Below, piece by piece: positions 31,408 through 41,681 of a stretch of DNA of 64,000 bases. The DNA lies in the NCBI RefSeq assembly GCF_902825225.1, contig NZ_CADEAK010000007.1, positions 45,690-109,689 of the forward strand. Direction: 5' to 3'. The translations under genes were made by a program, and so were the position numbers. Below the pieces are notes generated by a model. That model saw only the letters and a list, made by a program, of their open reading frames with translations. It had not been told where the DNA came from and made no database searches. The number at the start of each line of letters is the position of its first letter. The first letter of the stretch is position 1. The DNA is from Bartonella vinsonii subsp. berkhoffii ATCC 51672 (GTDB lineage: Bacteria; Pseudomonadota; Alphaproteobacteria; Rhizobiales; Rhizobiaceae).

Positions 31408-32183
31408 ATTGATTATGAGTTGTTGCCATTTTTCTCTATCAGTGAAGCTTTAATGCCTTTAAATGAACATCAGTATATATGTTATTTATAAAAAGCTTAG
31501 GCCTTATTTGAGTTTTTAACGTTGTAGAAAAGAATTGACGTGTCCTTAGTGTTTATAAGAATAATGCGCTGTTGTTAAATATCGCCTTATTCTAAGGGTT
31601 TATTTTATGAATTTTTAAGATGCTCTATAAAATATCATTTTATATTCATTATTGCCTGAGAAATTAGATTATTAATACGTAATCAGATTTTCAGGAAAAG
31701 ATATCCGTATCAATAATCTTTTTGAAATATTCACACTAAAAATACCAGCAAGGGTAAATTGTTCTTATTAAAAATGTAATGCTTTTGGCTATTTTAGAGC
31801 CGCTAAACTTAAATTGGCAAGAGCATTTTTTTTAGATTTTCTGTTTATTCTAAAAGTGACAATCGCTAGATTTAATGATGAATGTGTTTTCTCATCTTTT
31901 TGTTTTGTTTGTTGTTTATATTATCTCTTAAAGGCGGTGTTTTATTATTTTTTCAAAAAGGTTTTGAATTAAGACATTAAGTATTTTGTTATCTTATTTG
32001 GTTAAAGTGTAAAGCACGCGTATGAATTTTTCAAATTGATATAATTTTCTGTTCATGTTTTAATCACAAGGTTTATTTTTATACAGTCGATTTTTAATAA
32101 AAATAATTGGCTTATGAAAAATTGTATCGAAGAAATCTTATAGAATAATTGCTCGTTATTTTAGGAATTGTTGTCCTCATATT
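31408..32183. other. 776-bp intergenic region between aspS and parC
   Basis: No protein gene is supported on either strand. The region holds one clear intrinsic terminator at 31778-31833 and AT-rich sequence before parC, which presumably carries the parC promoter. A weak TTGACG (31535-31540) with AATAAT (31560-31565) lies upstream of the terminator; the 19-bp spacer makes it a poor promoter match. Confidence 0.45.
31778..31833 (+). terminator. strong intrinsic terminator distant from any CDS
   Basis: A 10-bp stem, AATGCTTTTG (31778-31787) with CAAGAGCATT (31818-31827, one G-U pair), encloses a nested GGCT/AGCC hairpin, with eight consecutive T's at 31826-31833. It lies 370 bp past the aspS stop and 350 bp before parC, on the plus strand. 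Confidence 0.75.
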
Positions 32184-34433
32184 ATGTCTGATAAAATAAA
32201 TTTACCTTTTGATAAAGAACATATTGAGCCAATAGAATTACGTTCTGCTTTACAGGAGCGTTATTTGGCTTATGCGCTTTCTACTATTACACACCGTGCA
32301 TTGCCAGATGTGCGTGATGGTTTGAAACCTGTGCATCGGCGTATTGTTCATGCTATGCGTTTACTCAAACTGAATCCAGGGCAATCCTATGCAAAATGTG
32401 CACGGATTGTCGGGGATGTAATGGGAAAATTTCATCCGCATGGTGATGCATCTATTTATGATGCATTAGTGCGCTTAGCGCAGAGTTTCGCTGTTCGTTA
32501 TCCACTGATTGATGGACAAGGAAATTTTGGTAATATTGATGGTGATAATGCTGCTGCTATGCGGTATACAGAAGCACGCATGACTGAAGTGGCTGCCTTG
32601 CTGCTTGAGGGAATTAATGAAAATGCTATTGATTTCCGTTTAACCTATAATGAGGAAGATGAAGAGCCTGTTGTGTTACCAGGAGCTTTTCCTAATCTTT
32701 TAGCGAATGGTTCATCAGGTATCGCTGTTGGTATGGCGACATCTATTCCACCTCATAATGTTGCTGAGCTCTGTGATGCAGCACTCCATTTGATTGCACA
32801 TCCCGATGGAAATGATGCGGAATTAAATCAATTTGTGCTTGGTCCTGATTTTCCAACAGGTGGTATTTTAGTTGAGCCTAAAAAGAGTATTGAGGAATCT
32901 TATCGTTCAGGGCGCGGGTTCTTTCGATTGCGTTCACGTTGGCATCAGGAAACTGGTAGCCGTGGTTCTTATGTGATTGTTGTTACTGAAATTCCTTATC
33001 AGGTTCAAAAGTCACGCCTTATTGAAAAAACAGCTGAGTTACTCCTTGCACGACGATTACCAATGCTTGAAGATATTCAGGATGAATCGGCGGAAGATAT
33101 CCGTATCGTGCTTGTTCCCAAAAATCGTACTGTTAATCCTGCGCTCCTTATGGAGTCTCTTTTTAAATTAACGGATTTTGAAGTAAGATTTCCTCTTAAT
33201 CTTAATGTTTTGTCTTTAGGAAAAATACCCAATGTTCTTTCTTTGCGTGAAAGTTTGCAGCAATGGCTCCAACATCGTCAAGAAGTGCTTGTTCGCCGTT
33301 CTCATTATCGGCTTGATCAAATTGATTGCCGATTAGAAATTCTCCACGGCTATCTTGTCGCATATTTGAATCTTGATGAGGTGATCCAGATTATTCGTGA
33401 AGAGGATGAACCGAAAAAGCAGCTCATCAACCGTTTTGAATTAACAGAAAATCAAGCGGAAGCTATTCTTAATATGCGTTTGCGTTCTTTACGTAAACTT
33501 GAGGAATTTGAAATTCGTAAGGAATTTGAAGCGCTGAAAACTGAAAAAGAACAACTGCAGAATTTGTTAGCTTCTCGTACAAAACAATGGAAAATAATTT
33601 CAGAGGAAATCATAAAAGTTCGTAAAACTTTTGCTCCTGATACTCTCTTAGGAAAAAGGCGGACGACATTTGAAGAAGCACCAAAGCATGATATTGATGA
33701 TATTCATCAGGCAATGATTGAAAAAGAGCCGGTCACTATTGTTATTTCTGAAAAGGGATGGATGCGTGCTTTGAAGGGACATTTGAGTGATTACAAAGCA
33801 CTTTCTTTTAAAGAAGGAGATTCTTTAAAGATAGCATTTCCGGCATTTACTACAGATAAAATTGTGCTGCTAAGTACTGGTGGAAAGTTTTTTTCTATTG
33901 CTGCGAATAGTTTGCCTGGGGGACGGGGGCATGGTGAACCCATTCGTATTTTAGTGGATATGGATGATGAGCATGATCTTCTGACAGCTTTTGTGCATAA
34001 TGCGCAGGAAAAACTTCTTTTAGTTTCATCTCATGGAAATGGTTTTATTGTATCTGAGGCGCAAGTCATTGCTAATACACGAAAAGGCAAGCAGGTTATG
34101 AATGTGAAGTTCCCTGATAAAGTGAGGCTTTGTGTTCCGGTAAGAGGTGATCATGTTGCAGTGGTTGGAGAAAACCGCAAGATGCTTGTTTTTTCTATTG
34201 AACAAATACCAGAAATGAGTCGCGGTAAAGGTGTTCGTTTGCAACGTTACAAAGAGGGGGGCATTGTTGATGCTAAAACTTTTAATTTATCAGAAGGCTT
34301 AAGTTGGCAAGATACAGCTGAGCGCAGTTTTCATCGTCAAGCTGATGATCTCATTGAGTGGATGGGAACTCGTGCTGGAGGGGGGTGTTTGGTTCCAAAA
34401 GGCTTCCCAAAATCAGGGAAGTTTAGCAATTAA
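32184..34433 (+). CDS. parC: DNA topoisomerase IV subunit A
   Basis: Breakage-reunion subunit of topoisomerase IV, which decatenates daughter chromosomes. The 749 residues show [25 protein letters not shown], the quinolone-determining region [19 protein letters not shown], and the catalytic tyrosine in [14 protein letters not shown] (about residue 124). The C-terminal beta-pinwheel is shorter than in GyrA and lacks an obvious GyrA-box, which favours ParC. The QRDR serine position is occupied by Ala (GDASIYDA). Confidence 0.95.
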   Translation: MSDKINLPFDKEHIEPIELRSALQERYLAYALSTITHRALPDVRDGLKPVHRRIVHAMRLLKLNPGQSYAKCARIVGDVMGKFHPHGDASIYDALVRLAQSFAVRYPLIDGQGNFGNIDGDNAAAMRYTEARMTEVAALLLEGINENAIDFRLTYNEEDEEPVVLPGAFPNLLANGSSGIAVGMATSIPPHNVAELCDAALHLIAHPDGNDAELNQFVLGPDFPTGGILVEPKKSIEESYRSGRGFFRLRSRWHQETGSRGSYVIVVTEIPYQVQKSRLIEKTAELLLARRLPMLEDIQDESAEDIRIVLVPKNRTVNPALLMESLFKLTDFEVRFPLNLNVLSLGKIPNVLSLRESLQQWLQHRQEVLVRRSHYRLDQIDCRLEILHGYLVAYLNLDEVIQIIREEDEPKKQLINRFELTENQAEAILNMRLRSLRKLEEFEIRKEFEALKTEKEQLQNLLASRTKQWKIISEEIIKVRKTFAPDTLLGKRRTTFEEAPKHDIDDIHQAMIEKEPVTIVISEKGWMRALKGHLSDYKALSFKEGDSLKIAFPAFTTDKIVLLSTGGKFFSIAANSLPGGRGHGEPIRILVDMDDEHDLLTAFVHNAQEKLLLVSSHGNGFIVSEAQVIANTRKGKQVMNVKFPDKVRLCVPVRGDHVAVVGENRKMLVFSIEQIPEMSRGKGVRLQRYKEGGIVDAKTFNLSEGLSWQDTAERSFHRQADDLIEWMGTRAGGGCLVPKGFPKSGKFSN

Positions 34434-34510
34434 ATTATAAAGGTGTAAAGGGGAAATGCTGTGTGGTTTTGTTACCATGAGAGGTATTTTTAATCTTTTC
34501 AGAGTAGTGT

Positions 34511-35767
34511 TTATTCATGGGAATGATTGCTATATTGCCTAAAAAGACGCCCACGCTCCGCCCATAAGACAAAAAGTATGGCGACGAGGCTAAGAAAGAA
34601 AAAACCTGCCGAATTGGGGATGGTTGTTTCATTAAATTGCTGTGCAATAAAAAAGCCAAGGCCAGTTGCAATAGATGTTTGAAGAAAACCAGAGATAGAA
34701 GATGCTGTTCCTGCAATTTCCCCTACAGATTCAAGAGCGAGTGTATTGAAATTGGCCATCATGCCGCCGCAAGCAAACATCAGTATACAAAACAACAGCA
34801 TGTATAAAGGAAAAGAGATAATACCATCTGTTAAGATGGAACTAATAAACCAGATGCATGAAGTAGCACAAAATAGCAAAAGCATAGTATGTGCGATACG
34901 TCGCATTCCAAGGCGTCCAACCAGCTGAGAATTAAAGAACGAAGATAAAGCTTGAAAAGCCGCGCCGATAGCAAACGCAATTGGAAACCAGAGACCTAGA
35001 TTATAAATCCCTTCATATGTCTGCTGCGATGTATTAACAGCGGTAAAAATACAGCCTAAAATAATGGAAGTTGCCAGTGTGTAGCAAAGTGTTGTGCGAT
35101 TGGTGATAACAATCCATAAGTTATGTTTGATCGAAGAAAAGGAAAGAGAGCGTTGTCTATAAAGAGTTTCAGGCAAGCGCAATTGAATCCAAATCATAAG
35201 TCCAAAACCAATAATTGCCATGAATATAAAAATAAATTGCCAGTTCCCAAATAGTAAAAAAGCTTGTCCTGTTGCGGGTCCAACCATTGGTGCAATAAGG
35301 AAAACCATCATAACGATAGACATAACTTCTGCCATTTTTCTACCACTATAGAGATCACGTACAACAGAAACTGTGAGCACGCGCATAGCAGCTCCTCCCA
35401 TACCTTGTAAGGCACGCAAAATCAGGAGTATAGAAAAATTGGATACAAAGACACAACCAATTGCTGTAAATGAATATAAAGCAAGAGCAATAAGAATAAT
35501 CTTACGGCGTCCATAACGGTCACTTATGGGACCGAAGAGTATTTGTGTGATGCCATAGCTAATAAGATAACCGGAAATGATATAATGTTGATCATTTTCA
35601 TTCATAACATGTAAACTATTCAAAATATCGGGCATGGCTGGCAGCATAATATCAACAGCTATAGAATTAATAGCCATGAGCGCACCAATAAGAATAACAA
35701 ATTCTTTATAACCAATTTTTTGTTTAATTGCGTCACTATGCTTCTGTTCGTCGATTGAATATGACAT
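34511..35767 (-). CDS. Bcr/CflA-type MFS drug efflux transporter
   Basis: Twelve-helix major facilitator protein of 418 residues. The loop 2-3 signature is GPISDRYGRRKIILIA and the helix-4/5 region shows LRALQGMGGAAMRVL, both typical of the DHA1 Bcr/CflA subfamily. It is likely a proton-driven exporter; the substrate is unknown. It sits at the 3' end of the purine/bolA/grxD minus-strand run but is separated from grxD by about 90 bp. It converges with parC. Confidence 0.88.
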   Translation of the reverse strand: MSYSIDEQKHSDAIKQKIGYKEFVILIGALMAINSIAVDIMLPAMPDILNSLHVMNENDQHYIISGYLISYGITQILFGPISDRYGRRKIILIALALYSFTAIGCVFVSNFSILLILRALQGMGGAAMRVLTVSVVRDLYSGRKMAEVMSIVMMVFLIAPMVGPATGQAFLLFGNWQFIFIFMAIIGFGLMIWIQLRLPETLYRQRSLSFSSIKHNLWIVITNRTTLCYTLATSIILGCIFTAVNTSQQTYEGIYNLGLWFPIAFAIGAAFQALSSFFNSQLVGRLGMRRIAHTMLLLFCATSCIWFISSILTDGIISFPLYMLLFCILMFACGGMMANFNTLALESVGEIAGTASSISGFLQTSIATGLGFFIAQQFNETTIPNSAGFFFLSLVAILFVLWAERGRLFRQYSNHSHE

Positions 35768-35853
35768 ATGGCATCCTTGAAATAAAATTTCGACTGAACG
35801 CAGCTCTATAAAAGACTGAATACAATGAAAGATATCTATGACTTAGGAGATAT

Positions 35854-36186
35854 CTACGGTTTGTTGCAGGGAATGTTCTTTTCTTTTAGAAATTCTTGCA
35901 ATTCATTATTTTGAAACATTTCTTTAACAATATCACAGCCACCAATAAATTCACCTTTGATATAGAGTTGCGGAATTGTTGGCCAATTTGAATAATCTTT
36001 GATTCCTTGACGCAATTCGTCAGAAGTTAAGATATTAATTCCTTTATAATCTAATCCTAAATAATCAAGGATTTGAACAACCTGTCCTGAAAATCCACAT
36101 TGTGGAGCATCAGGCGTTCCTTTCATGAATAAAATGACATCATTCTTTTTAATTTCGTTGTCAATAAAATCATGAACAGTGCTCAT
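35854..36186 (-). CDS. grxD: monothiol glutaredoxin, CGFS type
   Basis: Small [2Fe-2S]-binding glutaredoxin of 110 residues. The CGFS active site is seen in [18 protein letters not shown] (about residue 30), with [20 protein letters not shown] later for glutathione binding. It normally works with BolA in Fe-S trafficking, and the bolA gene lies about 100 bp upstream on the same strand, supporting a functional pair. Confidence 0.95.
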   Translation of the reverse strand: MSTVHDFIDNEIKKNDVILFMKGTPDAPQCGFSGQVVQILDYLGLDYKGINILTSDELRQGIKDYSNWPTIPQLYIKGEFIGGCDIVKEMFQNNELQEFLKEKNIPCNKP

Positions 36187-36284
36187 TTCTCTTCCTCGAT
36201 ATTGTAGATTTTTGTGAATGTATGTGTATGTTCGTACTATTTTCTAATCTTATTGAGTGAATGAATGCAAGAAGAAATTTTGGA

Positions 36285-36518
36285 TTATTTTGGAATATGC
36301 GTTTGCAACATTAAAGCATGTAGGTCATTTCCCATATTGCCTTTAAGAGCATCATAGACCATTTTGTGTTGCTCGACACGGCTTTTACCACGAAAACTTT
36401 CGGAAATAACTTCTGCGGCGTAGTGTTCTCCATCGCCAGCAAGATCACGAATTGTCACAGTTGCATCGGGAATACCCTCGCGAATAAGTGTTTCAATTGC
36501 AAGAGCACTCATTGCCAT
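36285..36518 (-). CDS. bolA: BolA family protein
   Basis: A 77-residue BolA/IbaG-type protein with the class II KH-like fold: IPDATVTIRDLAGDGEHYAAEVIS, then FRGKSRVEQHKMVYDALKG and a terminal HALMLQTHIP with the conserved His. It forms heterodimers with monothiol glutaredoxins to hold or transfer [2Fe-2S] clusters. The ATG follows GGAGGATAATC, a strong RBS. It lies between purL and grxD, an order kept in many Rhizobiales. Confidence 0.94.
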   Translation of the reverse strand: MAMSALAIETLIREGIPDATVTIRDLAGDGEHYAAEVISESFRGKSRVEQHKMVYDALKGNMGNDLHALMLQTHIPK

Positions 36519-36583
36519 GATTATCCTCCTTTATTGGTTTTTAGTAAGATGTAGCATATAGTCCAAGAAAGATGAAAAACTCT

Positions 36584-38794
36584 TTATTTCTCACCCATAA
36601 ATTGTGGAAACCAACTCTCATAAGCTTGTGTGAGTTTGTCTACTGAAAGTGTTAATATTCCCTCTATGTTGAGCAAATTACCTTCAACTATACCAAGCTC
36701 TGTTAAAGAAACTGCGCTTACTTGTGCAAGTTCTTTAAGGTCGTTGAGGGCATGGGGTCTGACGGCTAAGAGATAACGTCCTTGGTCTTCTCCAAAAAGC
36801 TCTGCATGAGGAGGAAATGTGTTGCTTAATTTGGCTTTAACACCTTTACCTACTTTAATGACCATTTCTGCAAGTGCAATGGCTAATCCCCCATCAGAAA
36901 TGTCATGAGCGGCATGAACAAAACCACGATGAATGACATCTCGAACAAATTCTCCATGTTTTTTTTCAAGCTGTAAATCTACATAAGGTGGTGCGCCTGT
37001 CTCAATCTTCAAAATGTTACGCGCGTAGATTGATTGTCCTAGATGAGAGCCGCAAGCTCCAATCAAAACAATATGATCTCCATTTTGCATACCATTGATT
37101 GTTGCCATTTTAGACCAGTCGTCAAGAAGTCCTACACCAGCGATTGTTGGTGTAGGAAGAATGGCTTCTCCATTGGTTTCATTATAAAGAGAAACATTGC
37201 CTGAAACGATAGGGAATTCGAGGACTTTACAAGCTTCACTTATACCTTTAATGGCGAATACCAATTGTCCCATAATTTCAGGTTTTTCAGGATTACCAAA
37301 ATTGAGATTATCTGTGGCAGCAAGTGGTATTGCACCTGTCGTAGTGATATTTCGCCAGCATTCTGCAACGGCTTGTTTCCCTCCTTCATAAGGGTCTGCT
37401 TCACAATAGCGAGGCGTCACATCAGAAGAAAAAGCAAGAGCGCGTTTGTCGTTATTGCTTATGCGAATGACACCTGCATCACCACCTGGACGAACAAGAG
37501 TATTTCCTTGAATAAGTGTATCATATTGTTCATAAACCCACCGCCGTGAACTTTGATTTGCAGAATTTAATAGTGTGAGGAGTGCATCACCAAGATTTTC
37601 AACCCTTTTGACTTCTTCTACTTTAAGAGCCACTTTTTTTACAGGTTCACTCCAAGGGCGATCGTAAACAGGAGCTTCATTGCCAAGTTCTTTGATTGGA
37701 AGATTAACAACTTCTTCCCCTTGGTGGTATACACGGAAACGCAAATCATCTGTTGTTTTTCCAATAATGGAAAAGTGAAGACCCCACTTATGAAAAATTG
37801 CCGCTGCTTGTTTTTCTCCTTCTGGTTTAAGTACCATGAGCATGCGTTCTTGGCTTTCAGAGAGCATCATTTCATAGGCTGTCATGTTTTCTTCACGAAC
37901 AGGCACTTTATCAAGATTAAGCTGTATTCCTAAATTTCCTTTTGCTCCCATTTCAACTGCAGAGGATGTGAGTCCTGCTGCACCCATATCTTGAATAGCA
38001 ACAACAGCTCCAAGTTCCATAAGCTCTAAGCAAGCTTCAAGAAGACACTTTTCTGTAAAAGGGTCACCTACTTGAACGGTTGGGCGTTTTTCATCAATTG
38101 AATCATCAAATTCGGCTGAAGCCATTGTTGCTGCACCAACGCCATCACGTCCTGTTTTTGCTCCAAGATACACAACAGGAAGTCCTACTCCTTGCGCTTT
38201 AGAATAAAAAAGAGAGTCTGTCTTTGCAATACCAGCAACAAAAGCGTTAACAAGGATATTGCTATTATAACGCTCGTCAAAATTGACTTCTCCGCCAACA
38301 GTTGGAACGCCAAAAGCATTACTATAGCCACCAATTCCAGAAACAACACCAGAAACAAGATGACGTGTTCGGGGATGATCAGGAGATCCAAAGCGCAATG
38401 CATTCATCGTTGCAACAGGGCGGGCGCCCATTGTAAAGACATCACGCAAAATACCTCCTACACCTGTTGCTGCACCTTGATAAGGTTCAATATAGGAGGG
38501 ATGGTTATGGCTTTCCATTTTGAAAACGACGCATTGACCTTCACCAATATCAACAACACCAGCATTTTCACCAGGTCCTTGAATGACACATTTTCCTTCT
38601 GTTGGAAGAGTTTTAAGCCATTTTTTAGATGATTTATAGGAACAATGTTCGTTCCACATTGCAGAAAAAATTCCAAGTTCAGTAAATGTTGGCTCTCTTC
38701 CAATAAGGGTTAGAATATGTTGATATTCATCATTTTTTAGACCATGTTGTGCAATCAATTCTGGTGTAATGGCGATGTTATTGCAAAGATTCAT
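36584..38794 (-). CDS. purL: phosphoribosylformylglycinamidine synthase subunit PurL
   Basis: ATP-dependent synthetase subunit converting FGAR to FGAM. At 736 residues it is the small PurL form, which needs the separate PurS and PurQ proteins coded just upstream. Motifs seen: [19 protein letters not shown] near the N-terminus, [22 protein letters not shown], and the second AIR-synthase-like half ([17 protein letters not shown]). It is separated from purQ by about 300 bp of non-coding DNA, whereas purC-purS-purQ are tightly spaced. Confidence 0.97.
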   Translation of the reverse strand: MNLCNNIAITPELIAQHGLKNDEYQHILTLIGREPTFTELGIFSAMWNEHCSYKSSKKWLKTLPTEGKCVIQGPGENAGVVDIGEGQCVVFKMESHNHPSYIEPYQGAATGVGGILRDVFTMGARPVATMNALRFGSPDHPRTRHLVSGVVSGIGGYSNAFGVPTVGGEVNFDERYNSNILVNAFVAGIAKTDSLFYSKAQGVGLPVVYLGAKTGRDGVGAATMASAEFDDSIDEKRPTVQVGDPFTEKCLLEACLELMELGAVVAIQDMGAAGLTSSAVEMGAKGNLGIQLNLDKVPVREENMTAYEMMLSESQERMLMVLKPEGEKQAAAIFHKWGLHFSIIGKTTDDLRFRVYHQGEEVVNLPIKELGNEAPVYDRPWSEPVKKVALKVEEVKRVENLGDALLTLLNSANQSSRRWVYEQYDTLIQGNTLVRPGGDAGVIRISNNDKRALAFSSDVTPRYCEADPYEGGKQAVAECWRNITTTGAIPLAATDNLNFGNPEKPEIMGQLVFAIKGISEACKVLEFPIVSGNVSLYNETNGEAILPTPTIAGVGLLDDWSKMATINGMQNGDHIVLIGACGSHLGQSIYARNILKIETGAPPYVDLQLEKKHGEFVRDVIHRGFVHAAHDISDGGLAIALAEMVIKVGKGVKAKLSNTFPPHAELFGEDQGRYLLAVRPHALNDLKELAQVSAVSLTELGIVEGNLLNIEGILTLSVDKLTQAYESWFPQFMGEK

Positions 38795-39096
38795 GAGTAT
38801 TTCATTCCGTTAAACTAATCAAAATTTAGTATTCTTGTTGCTTCTAATCCAGCTTCTTAGTTCACTTATTTTGTTGTTTGATGACGAGATCATTAATGAA
38901 CTATAAGCCAAAATTTTATTCGTTTGCTTTTTGAATTTAATGAAAGGGATTTATTTTCAGTGTCCAGAAAATATCTTTCATGATTTCAGGTGAAGAAATT
39001 TATTTGGTAAGATTATTTTCATTTCATAGTTTCTATGCCGTTTGGGATTGAGCAGTGCAAAAGGAATCTAAGGAGCTTTCAAAACTGTTAGTATGA
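38795..39096. other. non-coding gap between purQ and purL
   Basis: About 300 bp without an ORF of substance inside the pur run. It may hold a separate purL promoter or the remains of a lost gene. No hairpin or repeat stands out. Confidence 0.4.
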
Positions 39097-39768
39097 TCAC
39101 CTATTTGCCCATTCTAAAACACTTTGGAAAAGCAAACGACCATCTGTACCACCATGTGCGGATTCGATAAAATTTTCAGGATGAGGCATCATACCAAGAA
39201 TATTGCCAGCTTTATTGATGATACCAGCAATATCATGAATCGAACCATTAGGATTTGTATTTTCTGCATAACGAAAAACAATTTGCCCATTGTCTTTCAT
39301 TTGTTTTAATGTTTCATTGTCGACAAAATAATTTCCGTCGTGGTGAGCAACAGGACAACGAATGATTTGCTCTTTAGAATAATATCGAGAAAACCTTGAG
39401 TTGGCGTTCACAACTTCAAGTTTTATTTCACGACAAACAAATTTTAATGAAGCATTACGCATTAAAGTACCAGGCAATAATCCAGCTTCCAATAAAATTT
39501 GAAATCCATTACATATACCGATTATCGTAACACCTTTTTGTGCTTTTTCACGAACGGCTTGCAAAACTGGTGTTCGTGCACCAATAGCACCACATCTTAA
39601 GTAATCACCATAAGAAAAACCACCAGGAATTACAATGACATCTACCTCTGGAATCGTGGTATCTGTTTGCCAAATTTTAAAGGGCTCAATTCCTGTTATA
39701 TGATGTAACGCTGCAACCATATCCCGATCACGATTAAGTCCAGGTAATTGAATGATAGCAGTTTTCAT
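39097..39768 (-). CDS. purQ: phosphoribosylformylglycinamidine synthase glutaminase PurQ
   Basis: Class I glutamine amidotransferase supplying ammonia to PurL. It shows [15 protein letters not shown], the nucleophile Cys in [17 protein letters not shown] (about residue 86) and the His-x-Glu pair in [10 protein letters not shown]. The start is placed at the ATG at 39768 (MKTAIIQL, the family N-terminus); the frame also reads from a GTG at 39780, directly after the purS stop. 223 residues, complete. Confidence 0.95.
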   Translation of the reverse strand: MKTAIIQLPGLNRDRDMVAALHHITGIEPFKIWQTDTTIPEVDVIVIPGGFSYGDYLRCGAIGARTPVLQAVREKAQKGVTIIGICNGFQILLEAGLLPGTLMRNASLKFVCREIKLEVVNANSRFSRYYSKEQIIRCPVAHHDGNYFVDNETLKQMKDNGQIVFRYAENTNPNGSIHDIAGIINKAGNILGMMPHPENFIESAHGGTDGRLLFQSVLEWANR

Positions 39769-39780
39769 GAAGAGATCCAC

Positions 39781-40020
39781 TTAAAGAAGTTCTATAGTAT
39801 AATTTTCAATAATAGTATTCGCTAATAACTCTTCACACATCTGTTCAAGTTTTTGCTTTGCTGTTTCAGTAGGTTGATCGTCCAGCACAATATCAAAAAT
39901 CTTTCCTTGACGAATGGAGTGAATTCCTTTGAAAGCTAAACTTTTTAAAGCACCAACAATTGCTTCTCCTTGTGGATCAAGGACGCTGTTTTTTAAAGTC
40001 ACTGTAACGCGTGCTTTCAT
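39781..40020 (-). CDS. purS: phosphoribosylformylglycinamidine synthase subunit PurS
   Basis: A 79-residue subunit that bridges PurQ and PurL for ammonia transfer. It has the family pattern ARVTVTLKNSVLDPQGEAI at the N-terminus and FKGIHSIRQGKIFDIVLDD in the middle. It ends right before purQ, so the two are translationally linked. Confidence 0.95.
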   Translation of the reverse strand: MKARVTVTLKNSVLDPQGEAIVGALKSLAFKGIHSIRQGKIFDIVLDDQPTETAKQKLEQMCEELLANTIIENYTIELL

Positions 40021-40080
40021 TTCTTATTTCCTGTTGCTAGAATCTCTCTCTTTTGAAGAGGTATACTGAATCCATATAAG

Positions 40081-40103
40081 AAAGGTAACATGATGCTACC
40101 TTT
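40081..40103. promoter_or_regulatory. small hairpin between purC and purS
   Basis: AAAGGTA (40081-40087) and TACCTTT (40097-40103) form a 7-bp stem in the 87-bp gap following purC. On the minus strand the following sequence is only moderately T-rich, so this may be a weak attenuator or processing site rather than a full terminator. Confidence 0.35.
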
Positions 40104-40107
40104 TTGT

Positions 40108-40872
40108 TTATTTTACCAAAACGGGACCACTTGGTCGTGGAGGCTCATTTTCATTGATGATACCAAGACGTTTTGCAACCTCTTGATAAGCATTAATGAG
40201 TCCCCCCATATCGCGCCGAAAACGATCTTTATCCATTTTTTCTTGTGTTTGCATATCCCATAATCGGGCAGAATCAGGGGAGATTTCATCAGCAAGAACA
40301 ATGCGCATTGTTTCATCTTCCCACAAGCGACCAAATTCCATTTTAAAATCAATCAATTGGATGTTAACGCCTGCAAAAAGTCCAGAAAGGAAGTCATTAA
40401 TACGAATCGAAAGTTGCATAATATCTTCGATCTCTTGCGGTACAGCCCATCCAAAGGCAGTGATATGTTCTTCAGTTACCATTGGATCATCAAGAGAATC
40501 ATTTTTGTAATAAAACTCAATGATGGATTGCGAAAGAGGCATTCCTTCTTCTAGTCCCAAACGCTTAGAAAGAGAACCAGCAGCAACATTACGAACAACA
40601 ATCTCCAACGGAATAATTTCTACGGCCTTAATGAGTTGTTCGCGCATATTTATACGCTTGATAAAATGTGTTGGGATACTCAAACGGCTAAGATGGCTAA
40701 AGATATGTTCTGAAATGCGGTTATTTAAAACCCCTTTTCCGTCGATAACTTCATGCTTTTTTGCATTAAAGGCAGTTGCGTCATCTTTAAAAAATTGAAT
40801 ATAGGTCCCTGGTTCAGGTCCTTCATATAAAATTTTGGCCTTGCCTTCATAAATACGGTGGCGACGATTCAT
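40108..40872 (-). CDS. purC: SAICAR synthetase
   Basis: Joins CAIR and aspartate with ATP to form SAICAR. The 254 residues start with the typical [16 protein letters not shown], then [18 protein letters not shown], the SAICAR signature [20 protein letters not shown], and [10 protein letters not shown]. Complete. First of the minus-strand purC-purS-purQ-purL run. Confidence 0.96.
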   Translation of the reverse strand: MNRRHRIYEGKAKILYEGPEPGTYIQFFKDDATAFNAKKHEVIDGKGVLNNRISEHIFSHLSRLSIPTHFIKRINMREQLIKAVEIIPLEIVVRNVAAGSLSKRLGLEEGMPLSQSIIEFYYKNDSLDDPMVTEEHITAFGWAVPQEIEDIMQLSIRINDFLSGLFAGVNIQLIDFKMEFGRLWEDETMRIVLADEISPDSARLWDMQTQEKMDKDRFRRDMGGLINAYQEVAKRLGIINENEPPRPSGPVLVK

Positions 40873-41043
40873 TATGATTCTCTATTGATTTGAGAGGTCT
40901 TAAATAACACGAATAAACAATACTATCCTAATTGGTAAAAATTCTCAATCATTGCTATAACACTTCTTACAATTTTTGTCATTGAGGCTTTACCAAAGAG
41001 AAATGAAACCCATAAAGGGTGAAGAAGATTACTTCTCTTAAAA

Positions 41044-41592
41044 TCAGATTTTTGCAAGAAAATGGGAGAGAACCATAAGCCCTTCCGGCCAAGGACCATG
41101 CCCAGATTCTGCATTAATATGCCCAGATTGACCAGCATCAACAAAGAGTGCTCCCCAATTATTGGCAAGATTCTCTGCTACTGAAAATTCACAAAACGTA
41201 TCGTTCTGGCTGGCTATGACAACAGAAGGGAAAGATAATTTTTGGCAGTGATAGGGACCAAACGTCATTAAATGTTTAGGACGTATTTTTTCATTGGTTA
41301 TATCTGGAGGTGCAACAAAAAAGGCACCACGAACTTTTTCTGCGTTTTGTAGCGTTGCATGAATAGCTATGGGAACTCCTAATGAGTGAGCAATAATGAC
41401 AACAGGTTTTTGAGCTTGTGCAATGGCGATTTTAACTTCATGAACCCATTCTTCACAAACAGGTTTTGACCATTGGGTCTGTTGAACACGGCGGGCTGTA
41501 GACAGTTTCTTTTCCCATCGTGTTTGCCAATGATCAGGACCAGATCCTTTGTAGCCAGGAACAATAAGAATATCGAGTTGATTTGCTTTCAT
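41044..41592 (-). CDS. RBBP9/YdeN-type serine hydrolase
   Basis: Small alpha/beta hydrolase of 182 residues. The nucleophile elbow is VIIAHSLGVPIAIHA (Ser near residue 70), an Asp lies in ASQNDTFCEF, and the His is in GHINAESGHGPWPEG, so the triad looks intact. The N-terminal ILIVPGYKGSGPDHWQTRWE is the usual DUF1749/RBBP9-like opening. The ATG follows AAGGAAACAATATC. The substrate is unknown. It lies about 90 bp after purB on the same strand. Confidence 0.85.
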   Translation of the reverse strand: MKANQLDILIVPGYKGSGPDHWQTRWEKKLSTARRVQQTQWSKPVCEEWVHEVKIAIAQAQKPVVIIAHSLGVPIAIHATLQNAEKVRGAFFVAPPDITNEKIRPKHLMTFGPYHCQKLSFPSVVIASQNDTFCEFSVAENLANNWGALFVDAGQSGHINAESGHGPWPEGLMVLSHFLAKI

Positions 41593-41681
41593 GATATTGT
41601 TTCCTTCTTACAACAGATTTTGTATTATATTGGAAACAATATGTTTGTTCCCCGATGTTTGTTCTTTGTATGCATTTTTTG

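Noticed and set aside
38192..38632. 146-codon plus-strand frame inside purL
   Set aside because: Antisense shadow of purL; cysteine- and asparagine-rich sequence without domain character.
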